Shown in pieces: positions 42,501 through 57,500 of a stretch of DNA of 64,000 bases. The stretch is from Thraustochytrium sp. TN22 (Eukaryota; Sar; Bigyra; Thraustochytrida; Thraustochytriidae). The DNA lies in contig JABLUY010000017.1 of the NCBI GenBank assembly GCA_013306675.1, positions 186,001 through 250,000 of the forward strand, read 5' to 3'. The notes under the pieces are model-generated. The model made no database searches. It was not told the origin of the DNA and saw nothing but the letters and a program-made list of their open reading frames with translations. The position numbers were made by a program, and so were the translations under genes. The first letter of the stretch is position 1. Every line of letters starts with the position of its first letter.

Positions 42501-45500
42501 CGACGGCGAGGCAACCTGTGTCGCGCTCCACGAAGACGGCAGCTGCGCCGAGTACGACAATTCCACGGCGAGCCGCGGCAGCATCTTGGTCAACGTTCTG
42601 GACAACGACGAGGCCGGCCTCGTGCTGAGCAGCCGCACGCTCGCCTTCGCGGAAAGTCTCGGCGAACAAGCGTCCGAGGCGAATCTCGTCACGGTGGCAC
42701 TCGCCTCCAAGCCGTCTGGCGCGGTGCGCGTGGCGATCGAGGTCGATGCGCAGGCTGCCAACCGCCTGCGTGCGGTGCCAGCGCATATCGACTTCACGCC
42801 GAGCACCTGGTCTGTGCCGCGCGCTGTGCAACTGGTGCCGACGGATAACGACATCGCGGATGCCGAGCAGCGCGTGGCCGTGGTCCTGGTGGCAGATTCC
42901 GCAGACGATGCCTACGCCGGCCTGTCGGAGACGCTGGAGGCGACGATTTTGAACGACGACGTGGATGGCGTGGAGCTGTCCGTGGGCGAGATCACACTCA
43001 ACAAGGACGGCCACACGTCCGTGTACAGCCTCAGTCTGAAGAGCAACCCGGGTCGCCGCGTGCGCGTGGAGCTCTCGGTGCGCCTGCCCGTGGAGGTGGT
43101 CGCGCCGCGGGATCGCGTGCTGTACTTTGACCAGGACGACTGGAACGTGCCGCAGAAGGTGACGATCCGCGCGCTCGAGGACGGCCGCTCCACGTGCGAG
43201 ACAGTTGTCTCGCGCAAGGGCAATCCAGTGTTGCACTGCCCGCCCACCGTGGTGCGCATTGTGCACACGGACGTGACGACAGAGAACAGCGAGCCGGCGG
43301 AGCTAACAGTCAAGGTTGTGGATCGCCACAGCGGCATCACCGTCTGGCCACAGGCGCTCGACTTGCTCGAGCGCGGCGAGGCCGGCTCCGTGCACCTCCT
43401 CCTGCACGACCGCCCCAGCAAGCGGGTGGCCGTGCGCCTCTCGCTGACTGGCGAGGGTGCCGATCGTGTCGAGCTCTCGGCTCGCGGCCCGCTCGTCTTC
43501 ACGCCGGAGAACTGGGATGTCCTGCGGACCGTGACACTGCAGGCGCGCGACGAGGTTGGCGTTCACGCCGACGCTCGCGTCCTGCTCGAGTTCGAGATGG
43601 ACGCTACGGGCGCCGACGGTCGCTTCGCCGAAGCCAGCCTGCATCCGGTGGAGGTCCTGGTGAGGGACGCCGACACACCCGGGCTGAACATCTCATCGCG
43701 CCAGCTGTACCTTGAAGAGGACCACGGCGGCGCGATCCACGGCTCGGTGCTGCACGTGGCGCTCCTGAGCCGGCCGGTCGGCGAGGTCACGGTGGAGCCG
43801 CACTTTGCTGAGCAGGAGCTCGCGGTCTGGCCCACCTCGCTGAACTTTGACGCCTCCAACTGGCAGATGCCACAGGACGTGCACGTGTCCGCCGTCAACG
43901 ATGCGGTGGCCGAGCCGCTCGGGGTGCGCACCTCGATGCTCGCCTTCCGCACGCTGTCGGCGACGGACGCGGACTATTTTGCGCTCGCGCAGGTCACGGT
44001 GGAAGCAATGGTGCGTGACGACGACTTCGCCGGCGTGCAGCTGCGCGAGAGCCTGGACGACATGGCAAGCGCTGGCCTCGGCCAGCTCCTGCGCGAGGGC
44101 CAGAGCAAGCGCTACCTGGTGACGCTCCTCTCAGAGCCGCGCGGCGAGGTGGTCGTCACGGCGGCCGCCGTCTCCGGCACCTGCGTTGGTCCGGACCATC
44201 GCCTCACCAACGCCTCGTGCTCTATCTCGCGGCCGTGCGCGCGGTCCGAGGACGTTTGCGAGTACGACACCAAGGTGTGGGCGCACCCGGAGCGGTTAAC
44301 CTTTTCTCAGGCATCGTGGTCCGAGCCGCAGGAACTCTGGGTCGGCGCGCTCGCGGACAAGGTGCTCGAGTCGGAGCTGCATTCTGGTGTTGTGCACCTG
44401 TCAACGCAGTCAGCGGGCGACTCGCTGTACGACAGCGAGGACCTGCCTGTGTATCTGGACGATGCACAGTTGCCGCAGGGCGAGCTGCAGGTGGACATCA
44501 TTGACGGCGACGTGGCGGGCATCCGGGTTGAGACGCCGCACGGCGACGCGCAGGCGCTTTCGCTGGACGAGGGCGACAGCCTTGAGGTGCGCGTGAGCCT
44601 GCTGTCCCGGCCGCTTGCGCCCGTTACGGTGCACGTGAGTGAGCACGGCCTCGGCTTCCTCGCGTTTGACCGCGACCTGCTCGTCTTCAACCGGTCGAAC
44701 TGGGACCGGCCGCAAAGCGTGCGCGTGGTCGCTGTGGCGGATGAGCACGCCTGGGCCGATGGCACACGCTTCAGCAGCCTCGACCTCGCAGCGGACTCGC
44801 TCGACGCCACCTATGCGACCGGCACGCATGTCAACCTCGAGGTGGAGATCCGCGACGAGGACGAGGTCGGCCTGGAGTTCGTCACGGGCGCTGGCGATGC
44901 CGACGTCGGCCTCGTCGTGGCCGAAGGCGAGAGCCTGGTGTACGGCGTGCGTCTCCGGAGCAAGCCCTGGGTCGCGGCCGCGCATGGCGAGATGGCCGCG
45001 ACCGTGATGCTGCACGCCATGGACGGCTTCTGCCGCGGACGCGCGACGGGCTCGCGGCCGGACTACGCCATGCCGTGCAGCTTCGACGGCCACTGCAACG
45101 AGGCGTCTCAGTACTGCTACAAGCACTCGACGGTGGACGTGTCTCCGTCGCAGCTCGTCTTTTCAAGCGAGAGCTGGAACGAGCTGCAGTTCGTGACGCT
45201 GGTCGCCGTCGCGGATGACGTCTTGGAGCCCTCCCTGCAGCACACGGTCGTGGCGCACCGCGTGCAGAGCCCTGACCCGGTTTACGCGACGCTGCCGGCG
45301 CGCCAGCTGTCCATGGCTGTGCGCGAGGCGAAGCGCGCCGGCGTGGTTCTGAGCCGGTCCAGCGTCACCCTTACAGAGGGCGCGACGGGCGAGACGTACA
45401 CGGTGCGTCTCCCGTCGCGGCCATGGTCGGCAGTCACGGTTTCCATCAGCAGTAGCGCCGAGGTGGTCACCTCGCGGCACGAACTGGTGATTGAGCCGGA

Positions 45501-48500
45501 CGACTGGTACAAGGAGCATGCGCTCACCGTCACGGCGGTGGACGACGGCATCCGCGAGCTGCCGGCGCCGCACCGCGCGCGCCTCGTGCACCGCACGTCG
45601 TCCGCCGACCCGGCCTACGACAACCTGCGCGGCGCCGATCTGCTCTGCAACATCTTCGACCCGGAGGACGAGGGGGATGCGTCGGGCGCCGCGCGGCTCG
45701 TGGTCCTTCACGACGAAACCGGCTCGGTGCCCTTCGAGGCGCGCGACCTGGTTGTGGACGAGGCGGACGGCGACGCGCTGACCTTTTACGTGTCGCTCTC
45801 ACGGCGGCCTGCCGGTCGCGTCGATGTGGCGGTCCGCGTCTACTCGGGCCACTGCATGGCGGGACCCGGCGTGGACAACGAGGATCTCTTCTGCTCGTCG
45901 GACTCGGACTGCAAGGCGTACTGCGACACGCAGGCCTGCCTTGAGGCGGCCCGCTGCGAGCACAACACCAAGGCGCATGCCCTGGCCGGTTCCGAGACAG
46001 TCTTCTTCTTGGAGCAGGACTGGCAGGTGCCCAAGCCCGTGCGCGTCGTGGCGTACCAGGACCATCTCGCAGAGTCCGTGCGCCACCGCACCAAAATTCT
46101 TCTGGAAGCCTCGAGCGCATACGACATGGAGTACGACCGATCGCTGGCCGGCGTCTTCCTGGATATTCTCGACCGGGACGCCGCGCGTTTCGACGTACGT
46201 CCGGTCGAGCCCTCCAGTCGCCTCGTGCGCGAGGGTGAGGGCGGCTCGTACACCCTGCGGCTCGCCTCCCGCCCGCTGCTGCCCGTGACGGTGCAGGTAA
46301 GCGCGTCGCCCGGCGTCACGCTCTCGCCGTGCTCTTCCGACGTGGTCTGCGCGTTCGTCTTTGGGCCGTCCAACTGGAGTGAAGCGGTCAATATTGCCTT
46401 CACGGTGGAAGACGACGACTTCGCGGACGGCGACCCGGCGACCCACAAGCGCGAGATCAGCATTGCCCACTTTGCTTCAACTTCAGACGATCGCTTTCGT
46501 CACGTGTCGGAGATCCTCACGTGGACCGTGCTGGACGAGGACGTGGCCGGCATTGCACTCTCCGTGAGCGAGCTGCGCGTCGTGGAGGGCGGCGCCGAGC
46601 AGACTTATCTCGCGACCCTGCGGGCGCGGCCTCGTGACCAATTCTGCGCCCGCTACGGTTCGGGCGCGGACGTGGACCGCTCACGCCCGTGCACGAGCGA
46701 TCTAGACTGCTTGAGTCCGCTGCCACATGCGGTGGCGCCGGACTTGAGCCTGCGCCAGGCGGTCCAGGATATGCACGCGCGCTGCCTGCGGCCAGGCGCC
46801 AACGACGAGGTGCTGGCCACGCTGACAACCGGCACGCCGGCGGGCTTTTGCCTGGCGGGCGAGTCACGGGAGGCTCGCTTTGACCAGTTCTGCGACCGAG
46901 ACAGCGACTGCAAGGCCGGCGTGGGTTCCGTGCGTGGCACCTGCCTGATCGACTCGCTGCTGCGCGTCGTGGGTGACGAGGTCGCCTTTACTGCACAGAA
47001 CTGGTCCACGCCGGTGGAGATCCGCGTGCGGGCGCTGGTGGACCACTTCGCAGAGCCCTCAGAGCAAGTCGTGCCAATTACGCACGCCGTGCATACGGAG
47101 GATCCCTCCTTCAAGGCGGCGCACGCCAACCTCGCGGCCACTGTTGTGGACGCCGAGTCCGTGGGCCTGGTCCTGTCCACGAACGCCCTGCATATGACTG
47201 CAGGCGCGATGAAGCAGTACACGGTACGGCTGGCGTCCAAGCCCATGAATGCGGTCCGCATTGCGGTGCGCGTGCAGGGTGCCACGGGTCTCGCGGTGTT
47301 ACGCGACGGCGCACTCGCGCTGACCTCGCTCAAGTTCGATGCCACGAACTGGGCCGAGCCTCAAGTGGTGACGGTGCGCAGCGAGGTGACTGCGGCTGGC
47401 GCGGCGCCGCGCCTGGAGCATGTTGTCTCGTCACAGGATGAGGCCTACGGGGCACTGGCGCCAGTCCCGGTGCCCGTGCACCTGCAGGAGAGTACGCGTG
47501 CTGGCCTGGTGGTGTCCACGCCGCACTTGACGGTGCAGGAGGGCGGCACTGCCGCAGCCTTTACGGTCCGCCTGGCGGCGCGGCCCCTGCGGCCCGTGGC
47601 GATCAAGGTGACAGTCCCGGGTGGCCACTGCGAGGCTATCACCCGTGACGAGGAGCCCGCGTATGGATCAATGTGCGCGGTCGGCACAGACTGCGCACTA
47701 GGCAATGCTTGTGTGCAGGGGTCCAAGGCGTACGCGAGCGTCTCGGAGGTAATCTTCACCGAAAGCTCGTGGGCGGCTCCCCAGGTGGTGGTTGTCCGAG
47801 CCTACGACGACGATCTCGTTGAGCCCTATGAGGATCGCACGACCATCACACTGTCAGCGGCGGAGCTGGCCGAGCCGGCCCTAGTCCAGGTGAAGATTCT
47901 GGATAACGACGTGCCAGGTATCGTGTGGGAGGGCGCGACGACGAATGGGCGGCTCTCCGCGACGCTGGGCCGCGCTGCGCGCGTTGGCTTCCGCCTGCGA
48001 TCGCAGCCGTGGTCCAACGTGACGGTGCAGCTGAGCGCGCAAGGTGCGCAGGGCAAGACATCGCTGAGCGCGACCACGTTCACGTTTACGCCGGACTCGT
48101 GGAGCACGCCTCAGGCGCTGGAGGTGACCGCATCGCGCGTAGACTCCTTCCGCCTCGTGGCGCGCACGGCGTCGGCAGACGTGAGCTACGGCGAAACGGC
48201 GCTGCCCGCGCAGGTGGCCCTCCTGGATGTCTTTGCGGACGCGCTCGACTACGTGGACCTGGTCTTCTCGGACAGCGCCGTGGTGGTGGATGAGGGCGAG
48301 GCCGTAACGTACTCGGTGCGCTTGCATGCGACGGGCGCGGCCGTGCGTGACCAGTCATGGACCGTCTTCCGTCTGACGGTGGACACCACGTCGAAGCTGG
48401 TGGAGGTGTCACCGTCGGCCGTGGACCTGAGCATTGGCGGCGCGGTGAACTTCACGGTGAGGGCCCTGGAAGACATGAAGCAGGCGGGCGACCAGAGCAT

Positions 48501-51500
48501 CGTGCTCTCGCACGCGCTGACACTGGACGGCGTGGAGCGGTCCTGGGAGCTGCCCGTGCTAGTGGGCGACGACGACAAGGGCGCAGTCTTCGTCGCGCCG
48601 CGCCGTCTCGCCCTGGCCGGGCCGGCGGCGGCGTACTCGGTCAAGTTGGCCGACTACATGCCGGGCCCGCTCACCGTGTCGCCACACCCAGTGACGAGCA
48701 TGTGCTTGAGCAGTGAGGGCACGTTGACGGGCGCGGAATGCGACAGCAGCTGCGAGTGCGTGGACCTTGGTGTCGCCCGCGTGGAGGTCTCGCCTGGGTC
48801 CGCTACGCTCAGCGCCGCCTCCAACGTGTCCACCTTCACCGTGCGGCCCAACACCGCGACTATCAACTACGCTGATGCCTTGTGGGCCTCTGCGTGGACC
48901 ACGGTGGTGCACGACGGCGTGGACGCAAGCAACAAGAAGGTGGCCATGCCGGTGGTCTCGGCCCGACTCGGGTCCGGAGGAGTGGAGGCGTCCGAGCCTC
49001 GTCTCGCGACGGTGGAGACGGAGGTGTCCGCACTCGGCGGCTGCGGCGCTGACGGCGCGGCCGAAATCCGCGTGCGCCTCACTAGCAAGCCGGTTGCGCT
49101 CGTGCGCGTCTTGGCAGGCCTGGACGATGAATCCGAGGAGGCGCGCAAGGGTTGCCCGGACGTGCAGACACATGTGACGTACCTGAGCGCGCAGGATCCC
49201 GCGGTGCTGGGTATTCATGGGAGCGTGCCGCCGCGCCTGATGTCATGGGGTGATGCTCACGGCTTCGTGGCACTCGGGGCCGCCAAGACAACGTACAAGA
49301 TCGCTCGCTGGCTCGGGTCTGGCCTCATGGTGCTGGAGTCCTGCGTAGACCCGGAGTGCGTCTCGACGCGGGCGGTCTCGTCTGCCCTGACGCAGGTCGG
49401 CACCGAGGTGCACATCTTCGCCTCGGCGCTGCAGGCACACATGTATGCGGAGCGCGGGTGCCCTGGCGAGGAGCGCGGGCCGCGACTCGGTCTCGAGGGC
49501 GTAGACACGCTTATCTTCTCGCCGTCGAACTGGTCGCAGTGGCAGACGGTGCGCGCTGCGCTCTCTTGCGCGGCAGGTAACGCTGAGGTGGCGACGTGGA
49601 TCGAAGGCCTGCCGCGCGTGCGGCTCGAGACGTCCACGTCGACATCCGCGGAGTTCCCGCGCATTATGCGCGACGTGCTCTACGAGGGCCTCGAGGCCCT
49701 TGTGGACGTGCGTGCGAGCGAGGGGACCGAGGCGACGAAGGGTCTCGCGCTTTCGGTGGACCACCTGCAGTTGGCGGGCGATGCGGCGCTCTCAGCCACA
49801 TACTCGGTGGCGCTCACGCGCGCGCCGGAGGCCGTGTTGGCGTCGCTGGGCAAGGCGCGCGCCGCGGTGCGCGTCCGCGTGGTGGCTGCGATGACGGCGT
49901 GCAATGGCGCAGTCTGCAGCCCGCAGCTGCACTGGAACTGCTCGTGCGCGCCGGACGAGGAGGAGGCGCTCCCCGCGGGCGTGCAGCTGAGCCCTTCGAT
50001 CCTGGAGTTCTCGTCCGGCAACTGGGCCGACCCGCAGACGGTGACGGTGCGTGTGAGCGAGGACGCAGTTGGCGCACACGTTGCCCTGGCCCGTGGCGGC
50101 GTCTCGCTGGTCCACATCACGGAGTCCTCCGACCCAGTGTACAACGGCGCGCGCGCGACGCTGCCGACGATGGCTGCGGACACGGATGCCGCAGGCGTGG
50201 TCTTTGACTCGAGTGTGGTGTTCCTGACGGAGCACGGTGCGCCGGCGCATTTGCATGCCTCGCTGCAGAGCATGCCGGCCGCGGAGACGGTGGAGGTGGC
50301 CCTGCACGGGCCGGAAAGCATCCAGGTATTCCCGACTCGGCTCGTGTTCGCACGCGAGTCGTGGAATGTGCCGCAGGCCGTCAAGGTGATGGCCGCCGTT
50401 ACCGAGGAGGCGGGCGGCAAGCCTTCGGTCGGCGTACTGTACCCGTCGACGCACGCCGAGGGCGACGCGCGGTACAATAAGGCGGTGCGCGCCGGTGCGG
50501 GCGTTGAGGTGGCCGTGATGGACAGCGATTGGGCCGGCGTCCTGGTGGACTCGGACCGCGTGCTCATTACGGATGGCCGGCCGGCCAGCGTGCGCGTCCG
50601 GCTCACGTCAGCGCCGCGCGGCCCAGTCACGGTCCGCGTCCTCGTGCCGCAGCGCACAATCCGCACGCGGCGCGAGGATCCGTGCCTGGGCACGGTGGAG
50701 GTCGAAAACGGTACAGTGGCGCTCGTAGAGGCGAGCCCGAGCGAATTGACGTTCAACGCGAGCAACTGGGCAGCCGTTCAGACGGTGGAACTGCGCGACG
50801 CGGCGCCGGAGATTGCCGAGAATGTCGCGGAACACGGCCTCCAGGAGGTCCGCTTCGAAGTGTCCAGCGAAGCGGACCCGAATTACGACGGCTCGCTGCT
50901 GCGGCGCGAGCTGTGCGAGGGTCTCGGCTGGAGCGCGCAGCACCCGGACCTTGCGGCCGAGCTGCAGCGCGCTGAGCGCCTGGCGCTCCCCGGGACCACG
51001 GTGCAGTGCACGTCGCGGCCATCGAGCGGTCTCTGCTGCCCGCTGGTGAGCGCGCCGGTAATCATTGCCACGGTGCACTCACCCGTGTGGGGCCCGGCGC
51101 CGCGTCTGGTGAGCGCCAACATGAGCTCTTCAGGGCGGCACCTGGTTGCAGGCTTTGACCAGCCAGTGGCGGAGGCGAGCCGTGCGACGGATTGCGAGGC
51201 ACTCTTCTCCGGCACTTCGGAGGCGTTCTCGGCGTGTGGCGGGCCGTCGGACGCTACGCTGTCCACGGCTGCGGCCCTGGGTCAGGATGCCGGTTGCCGC
51301 TGGCTTGACGCGGCGACCGTCGTGGTGACGCTGGGTCAGGACGCCGAGGTCGTACCGCATCAGTGGCTGCATGTGGCGGCGCAGCGCATTCGCGCGACGC
51401 CGGCAAGCAAGCGATTCGCGAGTGGGGCGGTGACCATCTCAGCGGACGCCGGGCGGCTCGAAGCGCTGGCCGCGGCCACCGTGATGCCAGCCGCGGGACA

Positions 51501-54500
51501 TGTGTACGCGTCTAAATCGCGCGCACAGAGCATGACGTCCGTGGTGCGCGCCGAGGCATCTGGCTTCGCCGGCCTGCACCATGATACCCGCCTCGAGTAT
51601 GCATACGCGCTTGCGCCCGTGGGCACGGCGCCGTGCAACGAGAAGGCGCCACGCCTGCCGCTGTCGACAGCCTTTGGCGCGGCGATGCAAACAGACGCGG
51701 TACTGCCCCCTGGCGAGTGGGTCATTCTGGCCCTGGCGCGGGCTGCGGACCGGGCGGTGGACCGCGAGACGGCTGCCGAGGCCTGCGCGGCGTCTGCCGT
51801 TGTCTCCGTCTCGGCGCTGGATCTGGGCCATGGGTCGCTGGAGTCTGCCCTCGGTGCGGAACTGTCGGCGCGCGCCGGCGGCGCTCAGCGCGTCCTCCAG
51901 CTCTTCGGCATCTGGGCCGCCGAGCTGTACCCGCATCTGCGCGTCGATGGCGCCTCGAGCGAGGCGACAGAGAGCTGCATGGCGGACGCCGACTGCGGAC
52001 CTCTAGGCTCGTGCGAGGCGGATGCCTCGTGGGCTGCCTCGCCTCGCTATGTGTGTCAGTGCCCCGCGTCCCGGTATGGTCAGCACTGCGAGCACTTCGT
52101 ACCGGCGGCCGAGGCGGAGGAGGCCTTTCTGTCGGCGCTCCTTGAGGCGTTGCGTGGCGGCGCGGTCCCGGCGCTGCCCGCGATGCAGCTGCTGGCGCAG
52201 ACTCCGGCGCGACCGGAGGCGGCGGCGCGACGCATTGAGCTTGGGCGCGCGGCGCTGGCGCAGGCCGACTTTGCGGCTGGTGACGAGGAGTGCCAGGTCG
52301 CACTGGAGGGCGTCGTGGGCTCGGCGCTGGACAGCGTGAATCGGCGCCTGCTGGAGTCCGCAAGCCCCCTGCCAGATCGGCTCTCGGCGTGCGGCACGGC
52401 GGCGGCCGAGAAACTCCACGCGTCTTCGGTCCTCCCGCTGGTGGCGGCGCTGCCTGCCGGGACGCAGTACGTCCTGGGCCGGAGCCTGGCGACCCAGACC
52501 GTGGCGGTGGAGGGCACTCACGGGAAGCACTCGAGCGTGCTACTGGCGCACGACCCATACCTGTGCGAGACGGTCTCGCCGGTGGTGATGATCCCCTCGG
52601 GTGCTGATGCAGGCGCAGTCCGGGTGCGAGGCCTCCCGGCGCTGGGCAGCCGATACGAGGGTCTGATGTGCATGGGGCGCGGCGCGGACGGACACGTGCT
52701 GCAAGGCGTGTGCGAGGGCACGCCACAGGACTGCACTTGCAAGGTGCCGGCCGGCGAGACCATGTATGTGGGGCTGTACGCAGCGTCCGCCCCCGGCATC
52801 GAGCTGGTGAAGCTGAGTGGCGGCGGTGAGAAGCTGGACGATGCGGATGCGTGGGAGGTCGCGGTGTCGCTCTCGTCCGCGCCGCATGGTGCCCAGGTTC
52901 AGGTGTACCTGAGTGGCAGCGAGGCGGGCGAGATGATCGCGTCGGCAAGCGGGTCGCGATGCGCCAACGTGGTGACGGGCAAGGTGGGCCAGGCGTGCAC
53001 GCACGCACTCTCAGACTGTACAAACCCGCTCGTGGAGACCTGCGTGTCAATGCCAATGGCGCGGTCGCTCATTACCTTTTCGCCGCAGCTCGTGACCTTT
53101 GGCAAGGGCAACTGGAGCGTCCCGCAGACGGTCCGTGTGAAGCCTGCCAAGGTGTCTCTAGCCGGGCCTGCGCTGCTGAGTGCCCGGGTCGTGGCCACCG
53201 TGACGGCTTCGGACGACCTCAGGTACATGCACGTAAATCGCTCGCTGTCGGTCGCGCTGACGGCCATGAGGACACCGGCGCTCTCGGCCTCGCCTTCGAG
53301 TCTGCAGCTTTCCGAGGGCGATGCGGGCTTTTCTACGGTTGTGGTCGGCCTTGGCGCCGAACCTCGCGGTCCGGTCCGGGTTGAGGCGGTCTTTGACGCG
53401 GATATGCTTGAAGTGAGCCCCACGGTGGTCAAGGTGGACCCGCAGGCGTGGGCCTCTGGCGCGAGCTTCCGTGTGCGCGCCGTAGACAATCAGGTCACTC
53501 AGGCGCTCGCGCGTTACCCGGCGGCGCTGCGATTCCGACTGCAGCAAGGCAGCCTGGAGGCCGACCCGTTTTTCGCGGCGGCCGCCAGCAACGGCGGCGA
53601 TGTGGAGGTGGCGACGACGATCGTTGACGACGAGACGGCTGGCCTGGTGCTGAGCCAGTCCTCGCTGACGCTGGTGGAGGGCGGCACGCCCGCGCACGTG
53701 GGCGTGCGGCTGACGCAGAAGCCAAGCCGCGGCGCCGTCTTTGTGCGCATCGTGGCCCGCGACGGAACATGTCTCTCGCCGGAGCATGGCACCGGCGCAC
53801 GGCGGGAGAGCTGCGTGTCGAGCGCCGAGTGCATGCGCGGCTTCGAGTGCGTGCGGTCGACGGGGCTCGCGGTGGCCGCCGGCGCGCCGGCCGTGCTCCG
53901 CTTCGACGCTTCAAATTTTGACGTCGAGCAGCGCGTGCAGCTGCAGGCGTTCGCGGACGATTTCGTGGAGGGCGCGCACGAGGATGTGGTGGTGCTGGAG
54001 GTGTCCAGCGCAAACGACGACTCCTTCTCGCGCGTCGAGGCGGCCTCGCTGCGCGCCACCATTCTTGAGGAGGCGACCGCGCGCGGCGGCGTTGTCGTAG
54101 AGGCGGCACCCGGTTCCAAGACAGCGTCCTTGGGCGTGGTCCGCGTGGCTGAGGGCGGTAAGCCGGCGCAGTACGGCGTACGGCTGCAGACTCGGCCCCT
54201 GGGACGCGTCGGTGTGACGGTGCACGTGGACGCGGACCCGGTGGCGGCGTCGATGCTTCACCTGCCGGAGGGCGCGGCACTGTGGTTCGACATGCACAAC
54301 TGGGCGACGCCGCAGGTGGTGCGCGTGGAGGCTCGTGACGTGGACGCCTACTTCCAGCCGGACCACGCCCATGCAACCTTGGTGCACTCGCTGGAGTCCG
54401 CCACGGACGCCGCCTATGCGTCCCTGGGCGTATATCGCGACGCGGATGTCGCCGTGGAGGTGGTGGACGACGACGTACCGGCGCTGCGCGCGGACGTCTC

Positions 54501-57500
54501 GCAACTGATGCTGGAGGAAGGCGAGGCTACCTCGTTGCGGCTCAAGTTGGCGGCGCCACCGAGCGCGGGCCGCGACGTGGAGGTCCGCGTCAGCGTGCCG
54601 CATGGGCGCTGTGTGTCTGCGGACCAGGGCTTCTCGTCAACGGTGTGCTCTTCGAACGCAACGTGCCGCGCGTCCGTGGCGGAAGGCGCGTGGTGCTACG
54701 CGAACGCGCACGCGCTGGTGACGCCGCAGGTGCTGACGTTCTCAAGCTCGACATGGAATGCGTGGCAGACGGTGACGATCGAGGCCTTCGACGACCACGT
54801 GGTGGACGGCGACCTGGCGGGCGCTGTGGTGCGCGTGACGAGCTCGAGCTCTGAGACGTCTTTTGACGGCCTCGGCCTGCGCATTGCCCTGAGCGTGACT
54901 GACATGGACGCGGCCGGCCTGAGCTTTGTCGCGGGCGGTCTCGCGGCCGGCGGAAGCGACGACCGGCAGATGTTGCACGTAGTGGAGGGCCGCAGCGTGC
55001 ACTACGGCGTGTCGCTGTCGTCGCGCCCGCTCCTTCCCGTGCAGGTGTCGGTGCTGGAGTGGCCGCTCCGCAGCGAGGCCCAGGTGGCGGTGGAGCCGAC
55101 AAAGCTGGAGTTCCAGCCTGAGGACTGGGACAAGATCCAGTCGGTGGTCGCAACGCCGGTGGTGGACGGCCTGTACTGGCCCAAGGCGGCAGCGAGCGGC
55201 GGCGACGGCGTGGCCGCGCTCCGGCATGTCGTGGAGTCCACAGACGTCGCGTATCGTCAGCTGGCGTTCTTGGATCTCGGGCTGAACGTGTCGGAGAACG
55301 AGGCGCCTCTGGCGCGCATTGGGCTGGGCTCGGCGGAGGCCGGCGTCCTGCGTGTCTTTGAGCAGGATGCCGACGACGAGCAGGCAGACGCGGCGTGGTA
55401 CGAGGTGGCGCTTCTGGCACCGCCGCCTGCGGATGTTCCGACGGTTGTGCACGTCGACGCGACTTCGGGCTTTTGCACGCAGAGCGTGGTGGGCGTGGAG
55501 GTCTCGCGCGTCCTGGTGGCCGGCAGTTTTTGCTCGGAGCATGCGGACTGCGAGGCGGGCCAGTTGTGCCGCACGGGCACCAAGATCAAGGCGGAGCCTG
55601 CGAAGCTGGTCTTCTCTGAGCAGAACTGGAACGTCCCGCAGCGCGTTTCGGTGCGCGCGTGGGACGACGACGTGGCCGAGGAGTCCGTCCACCTGGGCCG
55701 CATTACGCACCGTGTGACGCGCCACGAGGCGGAGCTCGGGTCTGTGGACAGCGTGCTGGTTGAGATCGTGGACGACGATGTGGCGGGCATTGCGCTGGAT
55801 CGCGGGTCGATCCGTGTTGTGGAGGGCGAGGACGCGGACGCTTCCTTCCAGGTACGCCTGACGTCGGAGCCGCTGTCCCCGGTGCTGCTGGAGCTGGACG
55901 CCGGCCACGGCGGTTTAGTGACGGTGGTGCCGAGCACGCTGGAGATTGCGCCCGCCGTGTGGGCGACCTGGCACACGGTTCGCGTGCGTGCACGCGAGGA
56001 CGAGGTTGCGTCGGGTAAGCCGCTGGCAATGCAGCTCGTGCAGCGCGCGTTGTCACTGGACCCGGCGTACAACGGGCTCGCGCAGACGCTCGAGGTGGAG
56101 CGCATCGACAGCCGCGAACCGGAGGTGCGCGTCACGTTGGACGCCCCGGTGGCGAGCGAGGAGGGCCTGGTGGTGGCGGAGGGCGGCGCGGCCGCCCAGT
56201 TCTCCATCGTGCTTGGCTCGCGCCCCGTAGCGCCGGTGCGCGTGCGCGTGGATGCATCGCGCGGGTACTGCCGAAAGACGCAGCAGGCTTATCAGACGGT
56301 GCCAGACTTTGACCGGCCGTGCGGCGTTCGCAGCTCGGGCGGTATCCAGAAGACGCTCGTGGGCGCGAATACTGCCGCCGCGGCGGCAGCAGGGGCGGCG
56401 GCCTGCGATTGCATGCTGGGCCTCGGCGCAAACGTGGACCGGCGATGGGTGGACTTTTCCGCGGAGGACTGGGACCTGCCAAAGGTGGTGACGGTCGCTG
56501 CGGAGGAGGATGACTATGCTGAGCAAGCCACGCACCCGGCGTGGGTGCGTGTCTCGCTGGACGCGGCGACCACGATGGACGCCACGTACCGCGCGCACTA
56601 CAACGATGTGGAGGCGATCGACTGGGTCAGCGTGAGCATCCTGGATAATGATGAGGCTGGCCTCACGTTGGCTCCCGGCGTGCAGGAGCCGATCCGTATC
56701 GAGGATCAGGCACAGGAAGTTGCAGGGGTGCGCCTGCGCAGCCGGCCTTTCGCGTACGTGGACGTGGCCATGCGCGCCGATGTGCCCGTTCAGGTGACTC
56801 CCGATGGTGCGCGTATTACGCCGGAGCAGTGGGACGTGCCCGTGAGCGTGGTCGCGGTCTCGAACGCGCTGGGTGGTGCGGCGATGGACGCCTTCGGCGA
56901 GGGCCTGAAGCTGCATGTGGCGAGCCTCTCGTCTCGCGACCCGGCGTACGCGCCAGACGTCGTAGCTTCGCTGCAGGTGGCGGCGGAGCTGAGCGCCGAC
57001 CGCAGCGTGCGGGTGAACGTGGTGCCTGCCGGCACGGCGCCGGGCGGTGTGGTGTCCTCGACGAGCAGCGTGAGCCTGCGCGTGGTGGAGGGAGACGCGA
57101 GCGGGTCGGCCTACGCGGTGGTTCTCAACGCGGAGCCGCAGGCGAACGTGCGCGTCAGCGTGGTGGCGCCCATCGGGCACTGCGCTGACGCGAGCTCCGG
57201 GGCACCGTCTTATGCGCAGGGCTGCGCAGAGGGCTGCGGCAGCGGGCTCGTGTGTGTGCCCGGCACGGGCGCGACCGTGGTGCCTTCGGAGCTGGTCTTC
57301 TCGCCCGCGAACTGGAGCTTGCCTCAGGAGGTGGTGGTCCGCAAACCGGAGAACGCGGTGGACGAACGCGCCGGCGTGGCGCAGCCGCATGTGCGCACGT
57401 GGTCGATCCGGCACGAGGTGTCTGCAGGCGCGGACGCGCGGTACGACGCGCTGAGTGCGGTGCACGTGCCGGTGTCGCTGGTGGACACGGACGAGGCTGG

